From assembly GCF_900100655.1 (NCBI RefSeq), contig NZ_FNCE01000017.1, forward strand, positions 1 through 32,399: a stretch of DNA of 32,399 nucleotides, written 5' to 3'. The notes under the pieces were generated by a model, which saw nothing but the letters and a program-made list of their open reading frames with translations, searched no databases and was not told the origin of the DNA. Source of the stretch: Limimonas halophila (GTDB taxonomy: Bacteria > Pseudomonadota > Alphaproteobacteria > Kiloniellales > Rhodovibrionaceae). Of the stretch, positions 6,687 to 14,158 are shown piece after piece. The position numbers were made by a program, and so were the translations under genes. The first letter of the stretch is position 1. Each line of letters starts with the position of its first letter.

Positions 6687-8387
6687 TCATGTATCGCGCG
6701 TGGCGCGCAGCACCTCGTCCACCGAGGTCGTGCCCGCCAGCGCCTTCGCCAGGCCATCGTGATACAGCGTGCGCAGCCCCGAGGCCACGGCGTCGCGGTG
6801 CAGCTGGCTGGCGTCGGTGCCGCGCAAAACGGCCCGGCGCAGCGCGTCGTCCAGCGTCAGCGTCTCCAGAATGCTTGCGCGTCCGCGGTAGCCGGTGTCG
6901 TTGCAGCGCTTGCACCCGACCGGTTTGTAGAGGGTGCTGCCGGGCCCGCCGCCCACGCTGGCCAGGTTGAGGCGCTCGGCCAGTTCGGGCTCGACGGCGT
7001 AGGGCTCGGCGCAGTCCGGGCACAGCCGGCGCACCAGGCGCTGCGCCGCGACGCCGTTGACCGTCGCGGTAACGAGGTATTCCTCCACGCCCATGTCGAG
7101 CAGGCGCGTGATCGTGCTGGCGGCGTTGTTGGTGTGCAGCGTGGACAGCACCAGGTGCCCCGTCAGCGCCGCCTGTGCCGCGATCTGCGCGGTTTCCAGG
7201 TCGCGGATCTCGCCGATCAGGATGATGTCCGGGTCCTGGCGCAGGATGGCGCGCAGGCAGGCGGCGAAGTCCAGCCCGATGCTCGGCTTGACCTGGATCT
7301 GATTGATGCCTTCCAGCTGGTACTCGATCGGGTCCTCGACCGTGAGGATTTTGCGGTCGTCGGCGTTGAGCCGCTTCAGCGCGGTGTAGAGCGTCGTCGT
7401 CTTGCCGCTGCCGGTGGGGCCGGTCACCAGCAGGATGCCGTTGGGCCGCGCCAGCAGCTCCTCCAGCGTCTCGCGCGCGGGGCCGGTGACGCCGAGCGCG
7501 TCGAAGTCCAGGCGCACGCTGTCCTGATCCAGGATGCGCATGACCACGCTCTCGCCGTGGAGCGTGGGGATCGTGGAGATGCGCAGGTCCACCTGGCTGC
7601 CGCGGACGGCCATCTTGATGCGGCCGTCCTGGGGCAGGCGGCGTTCGGCGATGTCCAGACGCGCCATGATCTTGATGCGTGAGACCACGGCCGCGTGCAT
7701 CGACAGCGCCGGCGCGTCGGCCTCGCGCAGCACGCCGTCCACGCGGTAGCGCAGGCGCAGGCGGTTCTCGAAGGGCTCCAGGTGGATGTCGGAGGCGCGC
7801 TGCTCGATCGCCTGCTGGATCAGGCGGTTGACCAGCCGGATGACGGGCGCCTCGCTGGCCATGTCGCGCAGGCGGGCGACATCGTCCTCGACGCTGCTTT
7901 CCAGGGTGTCCGCGACGGCGTCGGCGGCGGGCTCGCTGGCGGCGTAGAGACGCTCGATCGCCTGTTCCAGCTCCGCCGGCACCGCCACGCACGGCGTGAC
8001 GGGGGACTCGGCCAGCAGCGCCATCGCCTCTCGTGCGAATCCGGCGCCCGGATCGGCCATCGCGAGGTGCAGCGTGCCCTCGCCCTCGGCCACCGGCAGC
8101 ACGCGCGCCTCGCGCAGGAAGCGCGGGCTCAGCTTGTCGGCGTAGAGCGGCGCGGCGGGAAAGTCGTCCGGTCCCAGAAGCGGGCAGTCGTGCACTTCCG
8201 CGAGCGTGCGCGCGAGGTCGCGCTCCCCGAGCAGCCCCAGCTTGAGCAGCACCTCGGGCAGGCCCTCGCCGCTGCTGCCCGCCACGCGGCGCGCGCGGTC
8301 CAGGGCGGACTCCTCGATGCGGCCTGCGGCGAGCAGGCGCCCGGCGAGCTGGTCGTCGCGGTCGGTCAGGGTCGCGCTCTCGGGCAT
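6687..8387 (-). CDS. Type II secretion traffic ATPase GspE
   Basis: A 566-residue cytoplasmic hexameric ATPase that powers pseudopilus assembly. Domains: N1E/GspE_N (about 10-150), PAS-like N2E (about 170-290), then the RecA-like motor. Visible motifs are Walker A GPTGSGKTT (323-331), an Asp box near RKILTVEDPIEY (345-356), Walker B IILIGEIRD (388-396) and a His box GHLVLSTLHTN (410-420). The zinc-binding four-cysteine arm is intact (C456, C459, C492, C495). Length is at the upper end for the family because of the extended N terminus. It is first in the operon gspEFGHIJLM-C/N. A secretin gene (gspD), often adjacent, is absent here. Confidence 0.95.
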   Translation of the reverse strand: MPESATLTDRDDQLAGRLLAAGRIEESALDRARRVAGSSGEGLPEVLLKLGLLGERDLARTLAEVHDCPLLGPDDFPAAPLYADKLSPRFLREARVLPVAEGEGTLHLAMADPGAGFAREAMALLAESPVTPCVAVPAELEQAIERLYAASEPAADAVADTLESSVEDDVARLRDMASEAPVIRLVNRLIQQAIEQRASDIHLEPFENRLRLRYRVDGVLREADAPALSMHAAVVSRIKIMARLDIAERRLPQDGRIKMAVRGSQVDLRISTIPTLHGESVVMRILDQDSVRLDFDALGVTGPARETLEELLARPNGILLVTGPTGSGKTTTLYTALKRLNADDRKILTVEDPIEYQLEGINQIQVKPSIGLDFAACLRAILRQDPDIILIGEIRDLETAQIAAQAALTGHLVLSTLHTNNAASTITRLLDMGVEEYLVTATVNGVAAQRLVRRLCPDCAEPYAVEPELAERLNLASVGGGPGSTLYKPVGCKRCNDTGYRGRASILETLTLDDALRRAVLRGTDASQLHRDAVASGLRTLYHDGLAKALAGTTSVDEVLRATRDT

Positions 8388-8773
8388 CGCCGCGGCATCC
8401 CACCGGTTGCAGGGTTTCCTCGCGGTTAAGGCTCCGCCCCGCGGGCGGGCCGGTCAACCGGTCCGCTGCGGAGACCTTCACCCAACTGTCATGCACGCCG
8501 TAACCGGGTGGTATGCGCGCAGAACGAATCTCCTGTTGACGCTCCCCGGGAGACAATTAAAGTATCGCGTGGGGTGCAGCAATTGGGGGTTGCAGTTTAT
8601 GGGGGAACGACCCAAGGGGTAGCCGGCACGGCTGTCCCGGCAGTGGATCCGGAGTGGCAATAGCACCCTCCAACGCGTCAGGGCGACCTTCGTCCGGCGA
8701 ACGGGCGGCGTGTGTCGCGCTGCGCCGAGTTGTCCCCGGATCCCTGCTCCACGCAGGAAATCAAGGAGGCAGC
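8388..8773. promoter_or_regulatory. Divergent control region between gspE and the multicopper oxidase
   Basis: This 386-bp gene-free stretch must hold the promoters for both divergent operons. On the plus strand TTGACG (8536-8541), a 16-bp spacer and TAAAGT (8558-8563) make a plausible sigma-70-type promoter. Transcription from there would give the oxidase message a leader of about 200 nt, which contains G-rich runs (8571-8620) and a GCCGG/CCGGC hairpin near 8621-8645. No recognisable copper-regulator (CueR/CopY-like) palindrome was found. On the minus side I see CCGGTCAACCGG-type inverted repeats near 8450-8462 but no clear promoter. Confidence 0.4.
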
Positions 8774-10636
8774 ATGTTCAAGAGGCGAGACGCCCTCAAA
8801 TTCGGCCTGGCTGCTGCCGGCACCGGGCTGGCGTCGCCGCATGCGTTCGCCGCTGCCAACCACGCACGGCGGCCCTTCAATCAGGAAGGGCTGGTGTTTC
8901 CGGACACGCGAACGCCTTCCGTCGTTGCGCGGCCGAGCCCGGAGGCTCGCAGCTTCGTGACGCCGCTGTTCGTGCTTCCCGACGCCCGCGAGGCGGCGGA
9001 AGTGCGGCAGACCGACCTGGATCCGCCGCCGGATCCGGATCGCCACCAGCGCTACCACGACTTCGTGCCGCAGCGGTACTTCCGCGAGACGTTCCGCGAG
9101 AAGCGCTGGCAGTACCACATCGACCCGCCGTACAATCAGGGCTCGATCCACATCGGCTGGGACGCCGGTCACGACATCCCGATCCGGCCGGGCGACGATC
9201 GCTCGTCCAACCCCGTCGAGCCGGGCTTCTTCGTGCCGGGTCAAGTCTACCGGGTGTTCTACGACGAGCCGATCTTCGTGCGCCGCGTGAACGACATGCC
9301 GCCGATCGGCGAGCATCGCGTGGTGTTCACGAACCCCTCGTTCACGGTTCACCTGCACAACGCGCACACGGCGTCGGAGTCCGACGGCATCCCGACGGAC
9401 TACTTCAACCCCGGTGAGTTCTGGGACTACCACTACGGCAACTTCCCGGCCGGCTTCGACGAGCGCGAGAAGCTGACGTCGCTGTGGTACCACGACCACC
9501 GTCTGGACTTTACGGCGACCAACGTCTACGGCGGCATCTCGGCGCCGTACCTGCTGTTCGACGAGTTCGACTCGAACGACGAGCGCGATCCCAATCCGAA
9601 CGCCTCGCGCCTGCCGAGCGGGCCGGAGTTCGACATCCCGCTGATCGTGCACGACGTGCAGTTCGACGAGAACGGCCAGGTCGTGTGGGACTTCGGCACG
9701 CCCTCGACCCAGCAGTTCGACGATCTGGGTGAGGAGCTGTTCCCCAGCTTCCAGCACACCACCTTCGGTATGCTGGGCGACCAGCTCACGGTGAACCGCA
9801 AGATCCGGCCGTTCCACGACGTCAAGCAGCGCAAGTACCGCCTGCGCATCTACAACGGCGGTCCCAGCCGGCTGTACCGCTTCAGCTTCCAGGTCCGGGA
9901 CGCCAACGGCAACTTCAAGCGCGGCCCGGTTCCGGTCATCCAGCTGACCGAGGACGGCAACTTCTTCGACGAGCCCAAGACCGTCGAGGAGGTCGAGCTG
10001 TGGGTCGCCAACCGCGCCGATGTCGTCATCGACTTCTCCGAATTCGAGGCCGGCGATCAGGTGATCCTCACCAACCATCTGGAGATGCGCTCCACGGGCG
10101 AGGGTCCGAGCGGCCGGCGTCTGGAGCTGGGTGACCCGCTGTCCGAGGTCATGATGTTCCAGGTGGGCGAGGAGCAGCCCGAGGATCCGAGCCGTGTGCC
10201 GCAGAAGCTGCGCAAGCAGCCGACGATCGACTTCCGCGAGGTGCGCCGCGAGCGGCTGTTCACCTTCGATTACGACAACGGCCTGTTCACGGTCGACGGC
10301 CGCCTGATGGATCCCAACCGCGTGGACGCGGCGATCGAGCAGGGCTCGGCCGAGATCTGGACGTTCCGCAACGAAGGCCTGTCGTGGGGTCACCCGATCC
10401 ACACGCACTTCGAGGAATTCCAGATCTTCGAGGTCAACGGCCAGCCGATCACGCCGACGAACGTGCGTGACGCCAAGAAGGACGTCGTCCGCCTCGGCCC
10501 GGGCGACGAGATCAAGTTCTTCGGTCGCTGGCGCGACTTCTTCGGCCGGCACGTCATGCACTGCCACAACGTCGTCCACGAAGACCACGCCATGATGATC
10601 CGGTGGGACATCGTGCCGCCGGGGCAGGGCGATTGA
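8774..10636 (+). CDS. Tat-exported multicopper oxidase (CotA/bilirubin-oxidase-like)
   Basis: A 620-residue copper oxidase. The start ATG at 8774 follows AAGGAGG by 4 nt. The N terminus (KRRDALKFGLAAAG, cut probably after AFA near residue 26) looks like a twin-arginine signal, as expected for enzymes exported folded. All four copper motifs are present: HLHNAH (193-198), WYHDH (238-242), HPIHTH (540-545) and HCHNVVHEDHAMM (596-608). The last contains the type 1 Cys597, His602 and axial Met607, in CotA-like spacing. The enzyme should oxidise a substrate and reduce O2 to water in the periplasm. The HTASESDG and NPGEFWDYHY stretches resemble the phenoxazinone synthase/CotA/bilirubin oxidase group. 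The physiological substrate (metal ion, phenolic or protein partner) cannot be told. It is followed by genes for Sco-like proteins and a cytochrome, unlike typical stand-alone copper-resistance oxidases. Confidence 0.93.
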   Translation: MFKRRDALKFGLAAAGTGLASPHAFAAANHARRPFNQEGLVFPDTRTPSVVARPSPEARSFVTPLFVLPDAREAAEVRQTDLDPPPDPDRHQRYHDFVPQRYFRETFREKRWQYHIDPPYNQGSIHIGWDAGHDIPIRPGDDRSSNPVEPGFFVPGQVYRVFYDEPIFVRRVNDMPPIGEHRVVFTNPSFTVHLHNAHTASESDGIPTDYFNPGEFWDYHYGNFPAGFDEREKLTSLWYHDHRLDFTATNVYGGISAPYLLFDEFDSNDERDPNPNASRLPSGPEFDIPLIVHDVQFDENGQVVWDFGTPSTQQFDDLGEELFPSFQHTTFGMLGDQLTVNRKIRPFHDVKQRKYRLRIYNGGPSRLYRFSFQVRDANGNFKRGPVPVIQLTEDGNFFDEPKTVEEVELWVANRADVVIDFSEFEAGDQVILTNHLEMRSTGEGPSGRRLELGDPLSEVMMFQVGEEQPEDPSRVPQKLRKQPTIDFREVRRERLFTFDYDNGLFTVDGRLMDPNRVDAAIEQGSAEIWTFRNEGLSWGHPIHTHFEEFQIFEVNGQPITPTNVRDAKKDVVRLGPGDEIKFFGRWRDFFGRHVMHCHNVVHEDHAMMIRWDIVPPGQGD

Positions 10637-10687
10637 TCGCTCGCCGGCACAGCGTGGCGCTGAACGGATGACAGAAAGGATCCATCC

Positions 10688-11323
10688 ATGACGACCGATC
10701 GACGCAACATTCTCTCGCAGGTCAATGGATTCTGCAGCGGTGCCCCGGCGGACTCGCGCATTCGCGACGTGGACCTCGACGGCACCGGTGAGTTCAAGGA
10801 TCTGCAGACGGGGGAGAAGACGAACGATCCCCTGAAGTTCGATGATCCGCAGGTGCAGAAGAAGCTCGTTCTCGTGAACTTCTTCTCCTCGCGGCACGAA
10901 GAGCAGTACCGGATCATGAAGAACCTCGCCGAGGTCGCCAAGCGCCTCGACAAGAAGGTGGGCAGCGAGGTCTTCATCAACTCTGTGTCTCTCGATCCCG
11001 AGTACGACACCTTCGAGCGGCTCCATCAGCTCGCCGAGGAGCTGGAGGCGCCTGACGGTTGGTGCTTCGTCCGGGCCACGCAGAACGCCAACAACGAGTT
11101 GATGCGCCGAATGAACCGCCTTCGCGGTTACATGAGCCGTCACCTGGTGTTCTACGGCAAGCCCGGCGCCTTCTGGGGCACCTTCCCGGGCCACAACTCG
11201 CCGGACGAGCTGGCCGACCGCCTCAGCCGCAGCATCCCGGGCCCGCGCCCGGCGCAGTGGCGGCGTGCCGGCCCGGCCAAGCGCGGTCAGGAGCCGTATC
11301 CCTGGAGCGCTCGCGCCGTCTGA
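10688..11323 (+). CDS. Sco-like thioredoxin-fold protein lacking the CxxxC copper site
   Basis: A 211-residue protein with an overall Sco1/SenC plan: LVLVNFFSSRHEEQYRIMKNL (starting about residue 60), a central strand VFINSVSLDPEYDTFERLHQLAEEL, and a late HLVFYGKPGAFWGTFPGH strand. At the place where Sco proteins have CxxxCP it reads SSRHEEQ (67-73), so the metal and redox cysteines are missing. Two other cysteines (C16, and one in GWCFVRAT) are elsewhere. No Sec or Tat hydrophobic core is seen after MTTDRRNILSQ, so it may be cytoplasmic or exported bound to the Tat-carried oxidase. The ATG at 10688 has AAAGGA upstream. It lies 51 bp after the oxidase gene in the same direction. Assignment rests on fold-like patterns and is moderate. 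Confidence 0.62.
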   Translation: MTTDRRNILSQVNGFCSGAPADSRIRDVDLDGTGEFKDLQTGEKTNDPLKFDDPQVQKKLVLVNFFSSRHEEQYRIMKNLAEVAKRLDKKVGSEVFINSVSLDPEYDTFERLHQLAEELEAPDGWCFVRATQNANNELMRRMNRLRGYMSRHLVFYGKPGAFWGTFPGHNSPDELADRLSRSIPGPRPAQWRRAGPAKRGQEPYPWSARAV

Positions 11324-11392
11324 GCGGACCGCGGTCTCGCGCATTCAGCGCGCGATCGAGCCGACCGAGGGACGCAGAAACGGAGTTACATG

Positions 11393-13369
11393 ATGGTTAG
11401 CCGAAAGACGCAGTACGCCGTCGCGGCCGTCGTGCCCTCGCTGTTGTTCGCGACAGCGGCGGGGGCCCAGGATCAGGACTTCCCGGTCTTCTCAAACGGG
11501 GAGGCCTCCAACCACCCGGCACCGAACCCGGTTACCGTTCCGACGGGGGGCCTGTCGTTCGAGGACGACGGCTTCACCTGGGTGTACGAAGGGCCACAGC
11601 CGGTGTTCGAGGAGTCCGAGCCGTTCAAGGATGCGGGCGACGCCACGAACATCCTGCCCACCGTCTACGAGCGGATGATCGATCAGGGCGGCGACCGAGT
11701 CCCGAACAGCCTGCCGTCGACGCCCGAGGACCCCTACAACCTGCACCCGGACCCGGTGGTTTCGGACATCGACTCCCGCTCGCCGCGGTGGGATCTGGCC
11801 AACATCATCAACGTGCTGCACGCGGTGGTGTTCCCCGAGGACCGTGCGGCCACCAACCAGGAGGTCTTCCCGGGCGGTGAAGGCGTTCCGGCCGATCCGC
11901 GCCGCGGCCGTGTCGAGCGCAAGGAGAACGCCGGCACGATTCCGGGCGAAGTTCCCGGCGAGATCCCGATGGACCAGGTCGAGTTCGCCATCGACATCCT
12001 CGAGGGCAACGAGTTCGAGAACCGCGACCGCGCCTACGAGGGTGAGTTCGCGCTGCTCAACTACAACGGCGTGAACATGGTCAAGACCGTCACCCAGAAC
12101 GATGAGGGCGAGTGGACGGTCGAGGTCGACCAGTTCTGGATGCGCCAGCGCATCAAGGGCGACACGATGTTCTTCGATCTGTCGAACGTGCCGCCGAACG
12201 AGACCTGGGAGATCCACTACAACATCCACGCGATGCACTGGGGTCACGAGGACTTCGCCCCCTTCCAGGTCTTCTTCCAGGATCCGGATGATCGCGGCGA
12301 GGATCAGCCCCAGATCGTCCCCTTCTTCCAGATGGACCAGACCTTCTTCCCGATGGAAGAGGGCAAGAAGTACCAGTTCGAGATGTCCATGCCCCCGGCG
12401 GACATGTACAACCTGACCTACCACTGGGGCTGGCGCGTCCATCCGCCGCGCATCCAGGCGATCGAGAACGCCGGCAAGACCGTGCTGGGTCAGAACATCG
12501 TCCAGTGGGAGCGTGACGTCTTCGGCGAGAATCCGCGCGCCAGCCAGCAGGCCAAGTTGGAGGCCATCGAGCAGATCGGCGACCTCTCCCCCGCCAAGCG
12601 CATGTGGGAAGGCTTCCGCCAGCTGCGCCAGCTCGGCACGGACGCCAGCCGTCAGGAGCAGCAGGAGATCGTCGCCGAGATCGAGGCCGCGTTCGACGAC
12701 TGGAACGACCGCACGAGCCTGCCCCGCGGCGTCGAGAAGGCCCAGGCCGATGAAGGCGAGCAGGCCTACGATCAGACGCTGTTCTACGTGAACAACACGA
12801 TCTACGGCCGCGTCCACGGCGTGAAGCGGATGGCCGAGCAGACCTGGTTCGAGTTCCAGAGCCGGGGCGAAACCCTGAAGACCCGGCTGATCAACGGCGA
12901 CTACTTCCCGCACGCCTATCAGAACGTGGACTTCGGCGGTAACCGCGGTTGGGAGAACATCTACCAGAACACCATCCCGATCGGCGGTCAGGGCCCGTGG
13001 TTCACCTTCGGCCGCACGCAGTGGCAGCCGAACACCGTCCGTCCGGCCATCGTGCCCGCGGCCGAGCGGCCCGAGGACCAGCAGGTCGCCCGGCTGCTGG
13101 AAGGCAACGGCGAGGGCACGCCGCGCAAGATCGAGCCGCGTGAGACGGCCGCGACACCGCGGAACAACCCGAACGCCACGAACCACGACGAAGGCGCTTC
13201 GTGGCTGCGCATGCCTCCGACGCCGGACGGCAGCAGCGTGGTCCGTGACGAGCGTGGCCTGGGCCTCCGCGATGTGAAGGTGAACTTCAATCACGATCCT
13301 TCCACGCGGCTGCGCTACTACCAGTTCGATCCGATGCACCACAACGTCGCGATCTTCTCGGTCCACTAA
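11393..13369 (+). CDS. Large secreted His/Trp-rich protein of unknown family
   Basis: A protein of 658 residues (659 if the ATG at 11390 is used; GGAG at 11382-11385 is better spaced for 11393). A Sec signal peptide (VSRKTQYAVAAVVPSLLFATAAGA) is cut before QDQDFPVF. I do not recognise the family. It contains no cysteine. A central block holds clustered potential metal ligands: IHYNIHAMHWGHEDF (about 275-289) and LTYHWGWRVHPPR (about 342-354). A beta-sandwich-like segment (WTVEVDQFWMRQRIKGDT, FFDLSNVPPNETWEIHYN) recalls a cupredoxin edge but lacks the Cys ligand. A helical, acidic region (about 365-450) and the tail YYQFDPMHHNVAIFSVH follow. Acidic residues are abundant. Its place inside the oxidase operon suggests a periplasmic partner or substrate-binding subunit of the oxidase; this is inference. 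Confidence 0.85.
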   Translation: MVSRKTQYAVAAVVPSLLFATAAGAQDQDFPVFSNGEASNHPAPNPVTVPTGGLSFEDDGFTWVYEGPQPVFEESEPFKDAGDATNILPTVYERMIDQGGDRVPNSLPSTPEDPYNLHPDPVVSDIDSRSPRWDLANIINVLHAVVFPEDRAATNQEVFPGGEGVPADPRRGRVERKENAGTIPGEVPGEIPMDQVEFAIDILEGNEFENRDRAYEGEFALLNYNGVNMVKTVTQNDEGEWTVEVDQFWMRQRIKGDTMFFDLSNVPPNETWEIHYNIHAMHWGHEDFAPFQVFFQDPDDRGEDQPQIVPFFQMDQTFFPMEEGKKYQFEMSMPPADMYNLTYHWGWRVHPPRIQAIENAGKTVLGQNIVQWERDVFGENPRASQQAKLEAIEQIGDLSPAKRMWEGFRQLRQLGTDASRQEQQEIVAEIEAAFDDWNDRTSLPRGVEKAQADEGEQAYDQTLFYVNNTIYGRVHGVKRMAEQTWFEFQSRGETLKTRLINGDYFPHAYQNVDFGGNRGWENIYQNTIPIGGQGPWFTFGRTQWQPNTVRPAIVPAAERPEDQQVARLLEGNGEGTPRKIEPRETAATPRNNPNATNHDEGASWLRMPPTPDGSSVVRDERGLGLRDVKVNFNHDPSTRLRYYQFDPMHHNVAIFSVH

Positions 13370-13379
13370 CGGCCGGAAC

Positions 13380-13414
13380 GGGGACAGGCTCCGCGTGGGC
13401 CTGTCCCCACTTTT
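13380..13414 (+). terminator. Intrinsic terminator inside the oxidase gene cluster
   Basis: GGGGACAGGC (13380-13389) pairs perfectly with GCCTGTCCCC (13399-13408) around a 9-nt loop and is followed by ACTTTT. It lies 11 bp after the stop of the secreted His-rich protein and before the Sco gene. It probably splits the cluster into a highly expressed three-gene unit and a downstream sco-cytochrome unit, or attenuates read-through. Confidence 0.75.
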
Positions 13415-13475
13415 CGTTCATCAGGACTCGCTTGGGGCATCACGACACCAAAATCCCGCACCAGGAGGTACGACC

Positions 13476-14108
13476 ATGCGCCAGCTGACACGCCTCTCCG
13501 GTTTGCTCGTTGCGGGATTTCTCGTCGCGGGTCTGAGCGCAGCCCCCGGGCCAGGCCACGCCAAGACGGATGGCGCGGCAGCCGAGGGCTACGCGCGGAT
13601 CGAGGCGAGCTACACCACGCCGGATGTGACGCTTCGCACGCACGAGGGCGGTCAGGTGCAATTGCGGAAGCTCCTGGCCGGCGACCGGCCCGTCGCGCTG
13701 CAGTTCATCTTTACCTCGTGCCAGACGGTTTGCCCGATGATCACGGCGATGATGGCCCAGGCGCAGGACGACCTGCGCGAGGTGGCGCCGGATCTCCGGA
13801 TCGTCTCGATTTCCATGGATCCGGGCTACGACACACCAGCGCGTCTGGCCCGGTACGCCGAGAAGTTCGATGCCGAAGGCGACTGGACGTTCCTGACCGG
13901 CCAGCTCGACGCCGTGCGCACTGCCATGGGCGCGTTCAACGCCAAGTACGGGGGTAAAAACAAGATGTACCACGAGCCGTACACATACCTCCGGGCGGCG
14001 GACAGTGACACCTGGGTGCGGCTGAACGGCCTGATGAGCGCGGGGCAGTTGAAAACTGAATTCCGCAAGGCGCTCGAAACGACCGCGGCCGCCGTCGAGG
14101 GCCGCTGA
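13476..14108 (+). CDS. Sco1/SenC/PrrC-family copper chaperone
   Basis: A 210-residue exported thioredoxin-fold protein. The start ATG at 13476 follows AGGAGG by 7 nt, so the longer upstream reading is dropped. A Sec signal or membrane anchor (about 7-29) is followed by PDVTLRTHEGGQVQLRKL, LQFIFTSCQTVCPMI with the copper-binding pair C82/C86, IVSISMDPGYDTPARLARYAEKF, and MYHEPYTYLR with the likely third ligand H166. Sco proteins deliver or redox-condition copper sites, classically CuA of cytochrome oxidase. No CuA oxidase gene is in the window, so here the client may be the multicopper oxidase of the same cluster. It has its own spacing after a terminator and lies 50 bp before the cytochrome gene. 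Confidence 0.93.
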   Translation: MRQLTRLSGLLVAGFLVAGLSAAPGPGHAKTDGAAAEGYARIEASYTTPDVTLRTHEGGQVQLRKLLAGDRPVALQFIFTSCQTVCPMITAMMAQAQDDLREVAPDLRIVSISMDPGYDTPARLARYAEKFDAEGDWTFLTGQLDAVRTAMGAFNAKYGGKNKMYHEPYTYLRAADSDTWVRLNGLMSAGQLKTEFRKALETTAAAVEGR

Positions 14109-14158
14109 GGCTCGCGCCTGCGGACTCACGCACGATCCGGAAAAGGGGAGCGAACAGG

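Noticed and set aside
8774-10636. Assignment of the oxidase as a manganese oxidase, laccase or nitrite reductase
   Set aside because: The sequence shows copper sites but no feature that fixes the substrate; the CotA-like Met axial ligand and TASESDG stretch only place it in a broad group.
8678-11344. Long antisense open frame opposite the multicopper oxidase
   Set aside because: No recognisable domain; Arg/Val/Glu-rich shadow of a strongly supported plus-strand gene with all four copper motifs.
11492-13366. Long antisense open frame opposite the secreted His-rich protein
   Set aside because: The plus strand has a signal peptide, ribosome site and terminator; the antisense translation shows no motif and no start signal.
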